Positions 10,609 to 25,000 are shown, numbered from the stretch's first letter. The stretch is 64,000 nucleotides of DNA from Ixodes scapularis (GCF_016920785.2 NW_024609846.1:106072831-106136830), one strand, 5' to 3'. Made by a program: numbers and translations. Notes: a model not told the origin generated them from the sequence alone.

Positions 10609-12540
10609 CTCCCTAAACGGGGCCCCTTTTTTTTTTGTTTTTTCCTGGTAAAAAGAGGGATGCCATAAAGTTCCCTTCTCTAGACGAGCTGATGTTTGTG
10701 AGCTCATTGTAAAAGACTGTGCTAAAGCAACAGAATGTATGCATTGCCTCCCTCCCTCCTTGTTGGAGGGAGCAAAGCTGTCGACGCCGGCGGTCTCGTT
10801 CAGGTCTCTTCTAATTGAAGCCGGACTGAAGGACAGTCAGAGAGTTCTCTATTGTACTGGTGCCCCCTCGACACGTTTTACAGACAATGGTGCGTTGGAA
10901 GGCAAGCAAGTGTTGCCAAAGGCTACACGAGCAACATACATGCTACACATTATGTTTTGTTCATTTTGGTCTCTAGCGTAGTTCCTCGTGGAAAGTTTTC
11001 TCCGAAACGACAAGTTTAAAACACGCAAAAATAAATATCTGAGAACCTCTCGAAGCCATCCTTCAGGTGTTTCAAGGAGCCGGCTCTTGTCTAAACTACT
11101 TCTTTTATTTTTGAAATGCAGAAGTGTGTTAGTTTCGAACACAAGGGCTGCATTTATTAGAAAAGTGTGGACGAAGCGGTTTGAGCACTGAATACTTTAA
11201 CCACCAAGATTACTTCATTGTCTGTGTCGCTTTACTGTTCAAGTCAGTAATTAATTAAAGAAAGGCTAGTTAGACAACCTCCAATCACTGAAATCAAAAC
11301 AGTATACTCTCGGGACAGTTTTCTAGTTGCGACTCTGGGGCATGTCTGAAGGGGCAGCAAAACTTTTTTTTTTTTTTTCCTTCTTGTAATGGGAATCTTG
11401 CAGGTATTCTTTCGGTTGCTAAAGCAATTTATGCCCAAGGAATTATGCCACTCGACATCGAGGAGGTCATTTGTGCCATCTCTCTAACTCAACATCATGA
11501 TTAATTTATGCAAGCTGGCAGAGACACGTACTGTGTAAATAGGTTGTAGACCTGGTCAAACAAGTTCATAGAAACGCGGAGTCATCGTTTTTAATTTTTG
11601 AACGAAAGTTTACGTGGCCCTGCTCAATGTGCGCGACACCTCTTAACATTTTCCCCAATCGTTCATTGCTTTGCGTTTTGTACACCTTAGTGATCGATTG
11701 CCTATTTCCAAAACAGCCTCTTATTCACAGTCGCATCTGCTTCAGTTCCACCCAGGGAAACCCAAATTTTCTAATCATCGAAACTACCGATAAAGAAACC
11801 ATCTAAGATGTATCACGGAATGAACAATATTGGTATATCATAAGGTGGTGAAATATACATATTGCCGTCATTCTCATTTAAAATTTACTCAATTCACCGC
11901 TGCATTCTGGTGAAAACTAAAATTCCAACAGTAGATTTTTTTTTCTTTTTTCTGTTTAACGTTTTTCAGACAGTTTGCTTTTATCTGCCGGCATTTAATA
12001 ACGCCCCATTTTTTGGTGTATATTATTATTTAAAGGATGCACTTCACCGGTCTTGTACTTTATATCCACCTTTCATTGTGAACTCGAGAAAATGTTTATC
12101 GTGCATCTACATGGCCTTTTCCCATCTGCTCGACATTTCCTTAGCCTCTTTTTTATGTTCTCACGACCCTAGTTGCACGATGTATACATAAGCCGCACGA
12201 CCATCTGTTGCAACAACACGGGGTTCGCGGCCCACACATGCTTGCCGTTTGCGTTTACGTTTCTTCTGGTCTACGCGGGTTTACGTCACATTTGAACTGT
12301 CTTTGGTTTGAAAAGTGAAGATCTCCATAATCTCCACTAGTGGCTTGAAGATAACGCTCTTACTCGCGGCTGACTGGACGCTGACATTTTAAGCTGCGTT
12401 TTTTACGCTCAACAAAAGTAGGCCTGTGCACAGGGCACCTTTCAACGTCGGCAGCTACCACAGGCCTAAGGTATGGGCCAATGGCCTTTCTGTGGTGTCG
12501 CAGCCCTTCAGGTTGAATAAGGATTATTCTTATTCTTTGT
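9756..12540. other. Intergenic region, homopolymers and two hairpins
   Basis: Between Rad1 and the C11orf54 homologue I see no gene. Contents are a pair of adjacent hairpins at 10381-10461 and a ~36-bp C tract around 10571-10606. Several short open frames have no family resemblance. The rest is unassigned. Confidence 0.5.
10381..10461. repeat. Two adjacent hairpins
   Basis: The first palindrome centres on TGTCAAATTTCAAATTTGACA (about 10386-10408). The second has arms AAATTTCC..GGGGCC and GGCCCCGGAAATTT around a short loop (10428-10461). It ends in an A run followed by GGGGG. Possibly the ends of a decayed foldback element. Confidence 0.6.
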
Positions 12541-13028
12541 TCTACGATTACCGAACCGACTGGCTAAAACGAAACCAACAAAACGGCGCGCCGGCCGAAA
12601 CGCGCAGACGCACGCTCTCGCAATCATCATCATCAATCCACCGTTACAAATTAACTACTGCTACGATTCACACCGGTGTGCCTTCTGCTCTCGCCGACTT
12701 TGCCTCAATTTAAAGTTACCCGTCACTCCAGGTAATATTTTCGTCGAACCTACAGCGAAAACCGTCTCAGTTACACTGCCTGTTATCACTTCGTCGATCT
12801 TCATTCTCCCTTTAACGCCGCAGCTCTCTTTCTGACCACCGTTGTCGCACGCGGTGTGCAGTGGCGGCCAACGCACTCCGTTGGAGATAAAATTGCGAGT
12901 TCCGAACTTTCGATAACACGCTATCGCTCCTTTACTGCGGTTGCCCTGGGCGACAGCTGTCCGTGCAGCTGCCTCACCGATCACGCTAGTTTGGAGCCGA
13001 CGTGGGGAGGTTTTCGACACAAGCAGCA
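12541..13028 (+). promoter_or_regulatory. CpG-rich probable promoter and 5' UTR of the C11orf54 homologue
   Basis: The 490 bp before the start codon are unusually GC/CpG rich for the window (for example GGCGCGCCGGCCGAAACGCG at 12585-12604) and end at the ATG at 13029. No TATA box is placed convincingly. The assignment rests on composition and position. Confidence 0.4.
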
Positions 13029-13089
13029 ATGGTGCAGAAAGTGGACAAGCACTCGCTTCACCGCCCGAGCTTGGAAGAAGTTGCCAAAG
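13029..13089 (+). CDS. C11orf54 homologue exon 1 (start)
   Basis: ATG at 13029; reads MVQKVDKHSLHRPSLEEVAK plus one base. Donor GTAAGC starts at 13090. PSLEEVA matches human PSLEELA. The C-rich 5' UTR precedes it. Confidence 0.88.
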
Positions 13090-16000
13090 GTAAGCAAGAC
13101 CTGCCGAGATTGCGTGAGGTACTCTGTGCGTGCCGCGTGAAACATGGAACCAAGGAAAAAGTATTTTGTAACGAGTTAATGGTCAATCTATTAGTGACAG
13201 CGAGGGCTTGTTTCCTCGGGCACCGTTTTGTACGGCAAGGTTATGGAGGCAACTGGCGCTCTGACCTCTAATAATGAGCTAAACGCGTTTCGAAGTCGAC
13301 GTGTTCTAGTTAGCAGCTTTGGGATAATTAACCCGGTTTCGATAGCGCCTCGGTAACACTCGGGCTGTGCGACATTACTTCGTCACTTGCCAGTGAGCGA
13401 GGAAAATATAGCAACAGCGTAGCCAACGCTAAAAGAAGCCACGTAACGACTGGGCTGCATAATGTTAAAAAAATGCGTCAGCTTGACATATTACCTTCAA
13501 AGGGGAAACGAAACATCTGTACTACACTGATCACTCCGAGTGAAAAACAAAATGCCGCTTTAATAATGTAGCCACGAAAGAAAAATAAGAAAAAAGTGGT
13601 GCATATATGTGAGGGCTTTGTGCAGTATAATACTGTATGTAATACTTTTTTTCTTACGTGTTGAAATAAAATATGCGATGATCATTATCAGTCAGCGATC
13701 GGCTGGTAAGTAGAGTTGTCTCGTGTAAAGATGTCAAGCTGATATCACAATAAGCAGACCAAACTTCCTTCTGAAATTGAGTGACACTTTTTTAGGGAGA
13801 AGAATTTCAGAGAACTCACGGAGCCAGACAAAATGAAGCTGTGGTGCAGGCTTGTCTAGGCTAAACAATGTGGCACATTGTAACAACTGATTGAGGGATA
13901 TCAGATGTGCACATTTCCTCTTATGTTCTCTTTTCTTTGGAGATGCTACCAAAAATCCCTAGCGAGCACCCACTCAAAATTTGGAGATAATCATGTGAAA
14001 CTGGGGGATGGGTGCTTCTTGGTCAACAATATGTAAAAATTGATCCTTTGTGTATTTTCAGAATGTTATAAAATTGAGGGGTGGGCGCTTATTGTAGAGT
14101 TGGCGGATGCTCAGTATATTATGGTAGTAATTTTCATTGGATGTACCGTATTTCAATTAAGCATAACGATGAAACCAAATGACTTCAAAACTGGCTTGGA
14201 ACCATATACAACTGCAGAATTTTTGGCAAAAAATTAGCACCAATAAGGTCCCTCCCAACCTTCCCATAACTTAACACTAAAGATGCACAGCGCTAGCTAT
14301 TCGCGTCTCCAGCTCGACGCTCGTCCTCCCGCGGCGGAAACGGGAAGCGCTCTAGTGAGGGTCCCCCGATTCTCCTGCTCAGCGGGCATGGCGGAACTGC
14401 TCATGATCATGGCTCGCGAATTGTCCTTTCTGAATGCAAACAATACTCTTCACTGTCCCAACGTAGTGCTGCAGCCGGTATGGGATTGTACTTTACTGGA
14501 GAGTTTTAGTATTGCGCATAGAAGCAAACGCAAGCGGTGTGCGTTTGCGTTAGAGTTGCAAGCCCCACGTTGTGCGTGCGCCTCATCACCATGCGCCATC
14601 CAAGACCGCAATTTCGGGCACCGCGCACGTGCAATGTGGAACGCACCAAGCTAACACGAACACACAGGGCTTGAGTTCGCTCGTATACGCAATATTAAAA
14701 CTCACTACTGTTTCACCGGCTTCCAACGCCAACGAAACGTGTTGCAGTGAGCAGACGTGCAAGCAGGTAGGCGTTCCTTCGAACTCTAAAGGCTGAGATT
14801 GGCAAAACGACGGCGAGCAAATACAAAAGTAAATAAATGTTATGAAAAAACTAGTAATTAAAAAAAAGCTTTTTTTAACTTTTGGGCATTTGGTCTGGAA
14901 GTATATTGGCGGCGACTTTGGACGTTTCGCCGATCGTCAAAAGTCGCGACTTTGATAGCACAATATACTTTACCCACAATTAATGTAATTTTACATGGAT
15001 TTCTCACATTAGCTAGAATGTTGTCATTGATTTTAGACTATTTTTATTTTATTTGTAATTAAAATGGAGTATTTGGAACCAGTGATGATAATTAGCACAG
15101 TTTTCATTGTCATATTTCTTCGCACGTTTAAAATTAGATCATAAGCAACAAATTATATTAGAGCTTGAAAAATTACTTATTCAAATATTCAGTTTTTCTG
15201 TTGTACGGTCGTGTCCCACGAATATGAACTTTGTTAATGTGGACGTCTCGCTATACAAACAAAATTTTCGGAGGCGAACTTCGCACATACATAAATTTTT
15301 GTCTCATTATTATGGAGGCCCACATTACGAATAATTTTTCGGGGGAACGTAGGTGTTCATATTAACAATACTGTACCTTTATTCTCCAAGATCATTTGGG
15401 GATCAAAAGGTTTTTGATAATACCAACGTCAGTGCTAGGGACATTATACTGTGTGTCAATGGTTGTCCGCATTGTGCGGTCTTGATTGCAACTTGGCAAC
15501 TTGCTGCAGTTGTGTAACATGCGCATTCTCTTCAACATTCAGCATTGAGCGATGGTCTGCGGAGCAACTTCGAGCATGTCCAGGTTGATGTCGTTGACTG
15601 TCCCGACCTACGGCAGAAGCCTTTCATGCTGGCATCAGAAGGTAATTGTGCGGCATTGTATGCAGCATTGTATGGGACGAAGCCAGGCCCGTTGGCAAGA
15701 GGAGCCCCAGGCCCCCCCCCCCCCCCCCACCACCACCACCACCACCACCACCACCACCACCACCACCACCAAAAAAAAAATTGGTGTGTGTGGGCGGGGG
15801 GGGGGGGGGGGGGGGAGGGGAGAGAGGGAGAGGGAGAGGAGAGGGAAAGAAGAAGGAGGGAAAGGGGGAAGCACCAAGTTAGCTTTGCGGATGTCAAGCA
15901 AGAACGCTCTCTTTTTCTTTCTTGCTTTTTACAAACACGTCTGTTCAAGCTATGTACATGCACACAATGGCCCATCAGTTTCAGTCCATAGCCTCCAAAT

Positions 16001-19000
16001 TTGACACAGACGCAGTTTTCACATGCAAATCAAGGCTGGGAGACCTGTGCAAGTCGGTAAACACAAAGGGACTCACTCCACCCCGCTGCACCAAGAAACA
16101 TGCTAACAGGCTCACCACAGCAAGACTGAGCAGATCTTTCCACGCCAATGTCCTGCAGTGCTGAATACATTGGCCAAATGGCTCGCTGCATAAAAAACTG
16201 GCTTTGAGAGTATCACAAAGAAGTAAAGGACGCTGCACCCAACAGTCGGCACCCGATGGACACGCAAAGACAGGAATGTCGTAGCTGCGCTTCCGACGTT
16301 GTCGCCGCGACGATGCTGATAAATCTGTGACCACGTCAAGAGCAAAATGATGAATGGTGACGAGCCCGTAAATCATAGGCTCATCATTGCTTTTGTTCAG
16401 AAAAACCTTGGTGCCCCCGCAGCTTGATTAATGCCCTTTTATCCATAAATACCTCCCCCCCCCCCCCTCTGCCCTCACGTGGCATTAGCAAATGACCCCC
16501 CCCCCCCCCCCTTGAAAAATATTCCTGGCTACGAACCTGGATGGAGCATTGTTAGCGGTCTTCTCACTGCCAAATAGACTAATGCCGTGTGTGCCAATGA
16601 TCTGTCATTGAAGCATTAGAAGTGCAGTATTAAAAAAATACAAATGCAGTATCTTAACCTGAAAATTTTGCAAGGTGACAGTTTTATGGTTTGATTTTCT
16701 TTAACTTTTTTCCTGGCAATCAGTGTGGAACTTCTACAGTCGGTGAATCCTACAGTCGGCTGTAAAAATGTTGGAGTACATTTTCATCAAATTCAAGTTC
16801 AGCGCACGCGGTTTACATCCTCGCCTGGGTCCTTTCTCAGACAGGATGTCACAAACAGTCATTGTAGCATGCATGTAATATTAGTAGCCATCTTAATGGA
16901 TGTCAAAAATTCACATTTTGGGTCATGTTGAGTCATGAGGGTAACATGTTACTAGTGGAAAGTGAATAGGTACTTACAAGTCAATTGCCAGTTGTTATTT
17001 GAGATCTCTATTAGGCTTCTCATATGGCTTTCGGGTGTGCACTACTACATCTCTTTTCGCGTCAGTTGTTCTAGAATGAAAAGCAAAGAGCCATGTGTTG
17101 CCTCTCTTTGTGAAGCCACTGACAAACTGTATATTAAGTCTTTGCAACACTTACTTTTTAATACCATTGCATTTTGAGGGCTGCCAAATCGTGAGATTGC
17201 ATGCCTCCGTCCGTTTTGGCTCGATAACTAAATTTAGCGGGTAAATTTGAAATACTGTATACTGATACACCAATTCAATTTCTCCGCTAAGTTTAGTGGA
17301 AAATGTTTCCCTGACAAGTTTATGAGGAAACCCTGAATTGTTGTATAACTATGCACCAGTCCAATTTGGGGAGAATGGACACAGAATTGGCACCTTGCTG
17401 AGGCAGGACAAGATCACCAAGCTTGATGGATGCCTGACGAGGTGCAGAGGATCCTAAATGCTATCATATTACATCTCTGGCAAAATCGCAAAGGCCAGGG
17501 AGAGGGCGTAGTTCTTTTAGGCATAGCCAGTGCTGATCACTAAACATAAGTTTTACCAATCTGCAAGTACATACTGCAGTACTCTTACTTCCAGGGATAT
17601 GCGGCCAGCCACGACTTACAGACATTGGCGGTGTTCCCTACCTGGTTCCCATTGCGCAGACCGATAAGGTGCGTGTAGACCTGCCCTTGTCTAGGACCTT
17701 TCTTCAAAGGATTGGACCGTGCGAAAGAGAGCGTGGCTTTTTCAGATCTACGACCTCGAGAAGGTGATGAAGCAGACCGACGTGCCAGACGGATTTGCCA
17801 TCGGAGCCGGGGCCGGGCCGTACCACACTGTGGGCATCAATTGCGAGGCATGTGCTAGTTGATTTTCTTGGTGTTTTATTTGATCTAGACCATTTTACCA
17901 TTAGGTTGCCGGCTTTTCGCTGTTTACCCGAAAGCCGAGAAACGTGGCATAGAAAATCCAGAATCGGCTAAAGGCCGTCCTTCAGCATCTCTTTTTCAGT
18001 GTGACAACATCTTTCCCTTTCTCTGTTTGTGCAAGTGAATAGGAGAGGGCAGAGTTACCTTTTGTATGACCTTTGGGAGGCATGATCAACCCGCAGTAAG
18101 CGCGAGAGCAATGTTTTGAGGGTATTCAGTGGAGAGTCCCGATTTGGCTTTGCTGCTTATGTTGGGAACGCGTGATAGTAGAAGCTAAAAGTGCAGGTTC
18201 ACCTCTAAGACTAAACGGACTGATTTTGATGCCTACTAATTGACAAACTAAGTGTCCCCTAGAAAAATTTTGTGTTTTTTTTTTTTTTTACTACAAAAAT
18301 AAACTATGCTTCTCCTAACGCTCATTCTCTGCCCAAATGTAGCGCTAGTGGTCCAAACCAGATGCCAAAGTTTCAGAACGAAGTGTTGTCTTATTCAAAA
18401 GTTCTAAGGGATTTTCTACAAATTTCAGTGGGAAAATGGCGGCCGATGGTGCTTTCGAATACATCGAGCGGAATGGCACCAGTTATTGAAAGCGGGTCCC
18501 ATTTACCGATTGAAAGTTTCAGAAAATCACTTCTAACTTTTTACCGGGATAACAGTTAGTTCTGAAGCTGAAGAAGAATGAGCATTCTGCAATGCATGGT
18601 TTATTTTTGCAAAGGATAAAACACTATACATTTTTGGGGGGACACGCTGTACCTTTAGAGGCTTGATGCACATTGGGTTTCAACTAAAAATCTGTCGAGT
18701 AATTAATTTAAAGGGGACACTGGCTAGAGATTTAACTTCTGGACTACTCTAGTGATTGAAGCGGAATTTGTGGGGAAGATTTAACATCGGATGTTGGTGT
18801 ATTTTTTACAACTTCACCTCTCTAGGACAATTTACCTACATAAGATGTGTCACTCTTCGTTAAGAAATCTATGATATGTAAATGAAGCTATTAAGCACCA
18901 TTTTGACAGTTTGAGTATGAAGTGGGGGATATGGGACTTTGGACTAGCTAGTTTTTATGACTCAATTGTAAATATTTCAGAAGGAGTTATCTAAAAAAAT

Positions 19001-22000
19001 TAGATGCATATCTGTCCTATACCAATTTGTGAAAACAGTTTTTTCTTAATTAAGACTTTGACTTAAAACAAGATAAACTAGGTAGCCTTATTCCCAAGTA
19101 AATTTCAGTTCAGAAGCACCTTGATTTTGGTATCCGAATACTTTTGCCTTAGAACTAAAGATTCCTTCGTATGAAATTCGCAGCTAAAAGTGGAACTGAG
19201 AAAAATGCATTGAAACGTTGATCTCCTTTCCTTTGTTACTACCTCACAATGTGTTGAAGATATTTTATATCAACGTAACTATTTGGCGTATGGTTATCAA
19301 ATTTAGTTGTAGGGTGTAGTAGAATTAATTCCTAAAGCCAAAAACCTCAAATTTGAAAACTGAACCTTCTCAAAAATATTGCAAATTTAGGCCCGTGTCC
19401 CCCCTAAGCTTATGTAGAGGTACAATTTTTGTTGGTCTTCATTTATGCATTATCTCAAGCATATATTTTGCACCGATTGCCACTTGTCATGGTGGCAATC
19501 GGTGCAAAATAGTGGGAGCTCCTGCGACTCCATGTTTGCCAGTCAGGAACATGGCAACTGCCCGAGCTCCTACAAGCGTCATGCTACCATAATTCATATT
19601 ACTATCACGGCGAAAAAGCGTGGGGAAAAGTTTATCAACCTTCTTGTTACCACCCGGAAAGCTCATGAGATTAAAAAAACATTTGGCTGACGATATGGAA
19701 GTGTGGCATTGCTGACATCCGGAAAGCCTGAAACTTTGAAACTTATTTCTATTTCGTTATTTCTATGAATAGTTATTTATGTGTTTTGATTTAGGAATAC
19801 TATTCACTTCTTATGAGGGAGGAGCAGTGTGGGGTATAAACTCATAAGAATATGCAAAGGTTAGTATCAAACACTACAACTAAACAGTCCTAAAACAATG
19901 TTTCACGTCTCTGTTGGGGATACAGTAGGAGTCGGGCAGCAAAACATTCTATAATTTTTTCTTTTTACTTGTGGAGCGATATATTTATACCGGGAAAACC
20001 GTGAGACAAGGGAAAAACGATTGCCATTTTGAGAGGCAAGACAGGATCCAGAACGGAAACACTTGTCATATATTTTTTTATCAGCAGGAAAAATGCACAC
20101 TGTATCAGTGCACCTTCGTGAAATTTACCTTTGTATTTTTTCATACCAAAGTACAGGCAAACCTTTTTTTTATGTTTGACATCGGTTTCTTGCGCCATAC
20201 ATTAGATTACTTCCTTGATCGTGATTATTGACACGACTGTGTGGCAGACACACAGTGCACGAAATTCAGAATTGAGGCTCTCGGGTGTCAACCATTAAGG
20301 CCACTCATCTTTTTATCTGTGATGCTCTACAGCCTAATTCCGGGAAATTTATAGCAACAGCTCAGTGAGTTGCTAGTGTTTTTTATAAAAGCCATAAAAA
20401 TCCGAAATGCCATGCAGCCTGCACCTTCCGTCCTTTTAACGTTTCTGTCAAAATAAATGCCACAATGGCGTACAACTTTTTTTTTTTTTTTTTTTAATTT
20501 TAATTTTTGTGTTTAGAGAATAGGCTAATGATGTTTTTTTGCTAACATTTTGGAGTACATATTTTTACTATAGCTATATCTTCCCTGGAACTTTCAATGC
20601 TCCAGTTTCAAAGAGTGATTTATTTAATTAAAAAATAGATTTCAGATTAAAAGGACTTTAATGTTGTGCTAGGCGAGTTATTTGAAGTAAAATTATACTG
20701 TTAGCGGGTTTTAAAGGAACAGTTGCCTCAGGGTTGGAAGTTTGGTTTCCACAGCCAATGACTTGGTAGAACAAAACCCACAGAAATCATTTTATTTCTA
20801 GTTTGTCTTTTACATGGTCCAGATTCCTTTATTAGAACCCAAAGCCTGCTTAGGACACACTGAATAATCCTCTTTAATGGTTGGGGCTGACAGCATACAA
20901 GCCTAAATAGTCGTAAAAACAACATAATTCTTTTTGTTTTACATAAAAAAGCTTTTGGCAATCTACAGCATCAGTGATGTTTCTATACGTGATTAATGCT
21001 TTCTGCCACTTCAGACTTTTCTATTTGTAAAAGTTTCCAGCTTATACTTGCTACAGCCTTGCCACTGCTGGCATGGCTGTAGCGGGGCCACTATCTCACC
21101 TGTTTATGTCTCTCCTGAAGAAAATAAAAGATAACACAGCTGGGTTGTTCCATGCTAAAGGAGACTCGGCAATTTTTAGAGCGGAGCTCTTAAGTGCCCG
21201 TTTCTGCGTATAGCAACGTCGCCGTCGGCGTAACCGCGCACGTCGCATTATGGGACATCACAGTTTCCCCGATAAATTTAGCGGGGAAACTGAATAGGTG
21301 TTGAGGTCATGTGACGACAGTTTTACCGCTAAGTTTAGCGGGGAAACTGAATGCGCAGTGTTGCATTAAGGGACTTCTCAGACCTACACACCCATTCAGT
21401 TTTCCCGCTAAATTTAGCGAGAAATCGAATTGGTGTTGAGGTCATGTGACATCAATTTTCCTGCTAAATCTAGCAGAGAAACTGAATTTGTTCATAGGTG
21501 ACGTGACACGAAGTTGTGCGACGTCATTCTCCCTGCTAAATTTAGCGGGAAATTGAATTGGTGTTGAGGTCATGTGATGTCAATTTTCCAGCTAAATTTA
21601 GCCGGGAAGCTGTGGGAGGAGAGTAGGGTATGGTGGAGGAGGGTACGAGCGAGGAAGAAGAGGAGGGTGCAAAACCAGTACGTGGAGAGTAATGAGAGTG
21701 ATCCATATCTGTATACACCGTATTTTCTGGACTATAAGTCTCACATCCGTATATTGAGTCGTTTTTGCAGAAAAGTTTGTATATAAGTTGCGTTGCACCT
21801 TTGTATAAATCGCACCTCTTTGCACGGTTCACACAATGAGTTTTTTTCGTTTTATGCGCATTGGTATCGCGAAATCTGAGCTTAGCACAAACGGCTGGAT
21901 CGCACGCACCATTTGACGCGCAACTTTGACATTCTGCCTTGCGAGAAATGCCCAGGCCACACCGCTGTCTGGCAAGGGCAGTCAAATGTTTCACAGCAAA

Positions 22001-25000
22001 AGGACGTAAAACTCGCAAAATAAGAAGGCAGTCAGCTTTATTCGAGCGTACACGTGCTGAGCGAACGAAAGTTTAATGTGCCAGACACTTGTGAACCAGG
22101 CTTTGGACAACTAGGCCTGGCCTTGGTCAAGTTGACTAAAAAAAAATAAAGAAATCGTCGAGTCTTCTTTTTCTTCTTGGAGCTCCTCTTTGGACTCAAA
22201 ATGCTGTCTTTCAATATTTGTATTTTAATGTAAGATAGTGCATGCTATTAAGTAATTAGGCACCCACCTAAATTTGTTTGGAAAGGAACTGTTTTTTTTT
22301 CAGTGTTTTTCCTAACTACATAGGTCTTATGAAAATTCCTGAAATTTAAAGCATGATATCGACAAAAATAAAAATATCTTTTTATAAAACAATAATTTTT
22401 TGAGTTTAGAGGTTTCTTTATTCAAATTAATTTTTTCGTACATATCACAGACAGGAAGATATTGCTGCATTTCCTTTGTCATGGAATGACCCAGATGTAT
22501 CGTACAAGGGTAGAGGTGTAGCATCTGCCTTTAAAAAATAAAGTTTGTGTACAGCAAATTTTAAAATGGGCGAAAATGTAAAAAAAAGGCTGGGAGTCGT
22601 TTATGGTATTATAAGTGGTATATTTACTATACTTCCTCGAGCCTCGAGAACGTAGCATAAAATAGTTGACCCCAAGGGTAGTTGCATTAAATTTTTTTTA
22701 ATGGTACTAGTAATAGAATTGAAGTAGTAGCTGGAGTAATGATCAAGGTTAAACATAAAATAGCGCAAAAAAGACAAGAACAAGAAGTATGCAGGACAAG
22801 CGCTAACTCTCAACTAATTTTACTAGGAAAAGCAAGCAGATGTACGCACGACAGGCGAAACAGCACCACATAAAAGTTGATTAATTTTGTACCTGATCAT
22901 TCAAAAACTGAAATTCATTACTTTGAAGCATGATACAAATGTCGCTGACACGTGCTGTCCCACTTTTTTTATTTTTATTTGTTCAAGATTTCCAGCCTGT
23001 GTAGAAAGGCACAAGTCTCTGAAAGTCACACTGAATATTGTTTTCCTGTGTACGCAGGTTTCTTTTTCACCTCATATCATTACTGGTTATCAAAATCTAA
23101 GAAAATAAAGCAAAATTAAATATTTACTTTCCTATGCTAAATTAGTGTGTTAATTTAAGGTTGTATCTGGGATCCATTACTATAATCTACTCCTTAGTGC
23201 TTCTGTGTGACCGAGAAAGTTAAATTGGAATTTAGATGGATGACTAATCAATTTCTTTTTGTTCTTTGTTTTTTTGCTACACATTGAGTGATTTCTGGAG
23301 TCCTTATTATATGACAATGCAACATATATCATACATTTTTTCATGTTTAGATGATGCTCAACATGAAATGTGGACAAAATCCCGAGAACAAGAGTCATTA
23401 TGCCAAGATTGGAGAGGTAAGGTTTGACATTTCTGCTTCATACGCAATGAGGCAATTTCACCCAGAATTTTCTACTTCCTTTCTCCTTCCTAGGCATTTG
23501 TTGCTCAATTTAGTTTACGTCTCATATATATTGATGTTTACTACAAAGGTTCAAATTTCCGAAAGATTTTGCTTCTGGTCACTCACTGAGGAAGTGTTCC
23601 AATGCATATATGGAGAGCTTGTACCAGATACCTATAGATGGCTACTTACTGCCTCTAGCTGGCTCACTTTGTGCCACATTTTCACATTCATTTCTCATTC
23701 TTCCAACTTTTAGACTTGGTTTTATGCACTTTCTCTAATCTCTTGGAACTTTTTTTTTTTTTTTTCATTGCCCACTGGTTTATCAGTGACGGAGCAGAAG
23801 AGATCGAAGGCAGTCTGTATTATTAACTGCATGAGTGTCCTCTTGCCCAGCCTGGACAGCCTGCTAGTCCATAGCAATTGGAAACATTGAGAGGGGAAAT
23901 TTAAATACTGTAGTTTTCGTTGCTTGCAGTGTTTTGGGGGTGGGGGAGGGGGGGGGGGGGGGTAATGTTTTCCTCGAAAACAATAATCAGTTGCGAAGCA
24001 GAAAAGGCCCAGTTGTCTTGTAATTAAATAAAAATATATGTTTGATTAGTCTGGATTAATAGAATTTTTTAAAGTGTAACTCCAGCATAATTTTTTTGCT
24101 CATTATAAATTCTGCACATCTAAAATTTTACTTTTCAGTAGATAAGAACACACTTGGAAGGCCGTCAGTTTTGTTTCTAGGGAATATCTTTTGGTGGATG
24201 CATCCTTCAACAGATGCTAAGGGCAGAGGGATCAACTTTGACAAAGAACTCTACCAACTGGATTAGGGAGAAAACATGTGCCTTTTATGTGATTGAATCC
24301 GTAGCATTATACTGTGTTGTCTTTTAGAGGAATTGATGATTGCAGCTACTGGTGCAATTCCTTTGTGCAGGATGGGAGCTGCGTGCTGGGAAACCTTTCC
24401 GGGCCCTGCTGCGAATTCTGCCTCATGGGCAACTTTCTGATCAGCGAAGGGAAGCAGGGCAAGGTACTGCTGCCCTCATGCAGATTAGCAGCATAAGACC
24501 ACTTTCAAAGCCTTGCATAATGCCTCGTGTTATTTGGTGAACTTTAAGCCTGTTTGCGATTGTCCTTATGGTTTAGCCAAGTTAGTTAAATTTCGACTGA
24601 ATTAAAGTAGGTAGCTGACTTTTATTGTTTTGATTTCATGAACAATTTTCTTCCCATTAACAGGTGGCAGCAAGTAAGTGTGCCTGAAAACTGATCTTGA
24701 GAATTACGAAGGGCCCTATTTTTCATTAAAAAAAAATTTCAGATTTTTTTAAAAATATAATTACATTATAGTTTCTGTTACAGTATTGAAGGCTGTGCAC
24801 AAAAGGCAAGCGTAATACATATTTGTTCTTGCAAAGTCCAGCTATACAAAGTCAAAATACAATTAGGCAATTTCTAACACACTAGAATGTTTAATTTGCC
24901 TGTCTTGTTCATTTGTTTATAACTAATGGAGAGTTAAAAAATGTTCCATCCACTTTTTCAGTGGAATTACTTTTTTGCTTAGGAATATTCATAATAATGT

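Noticed and set aside
15532..16004. Open frames of 147-150 codons with poly-His, poly-Thr, poly-Pro, Trp or Val runs
   Set aside because: All arise from reading the CCA/C/G microsatellite in six frames; the real exon 2 ends at 15641 just upstream.
21542..22018. 158-codon minus-strand frame
   Set aside because: It spans the border between the palindrome array and a pogo-like MITE fragment, so it is a chance fusion of repeats.
24328..24370. Upstream start for C11orf54 homologue exon 6 at TTTTAG
   Set aside because: It would introduce a stop in the required phase; the acceptor at 24370 keeps the frame and the alignment.
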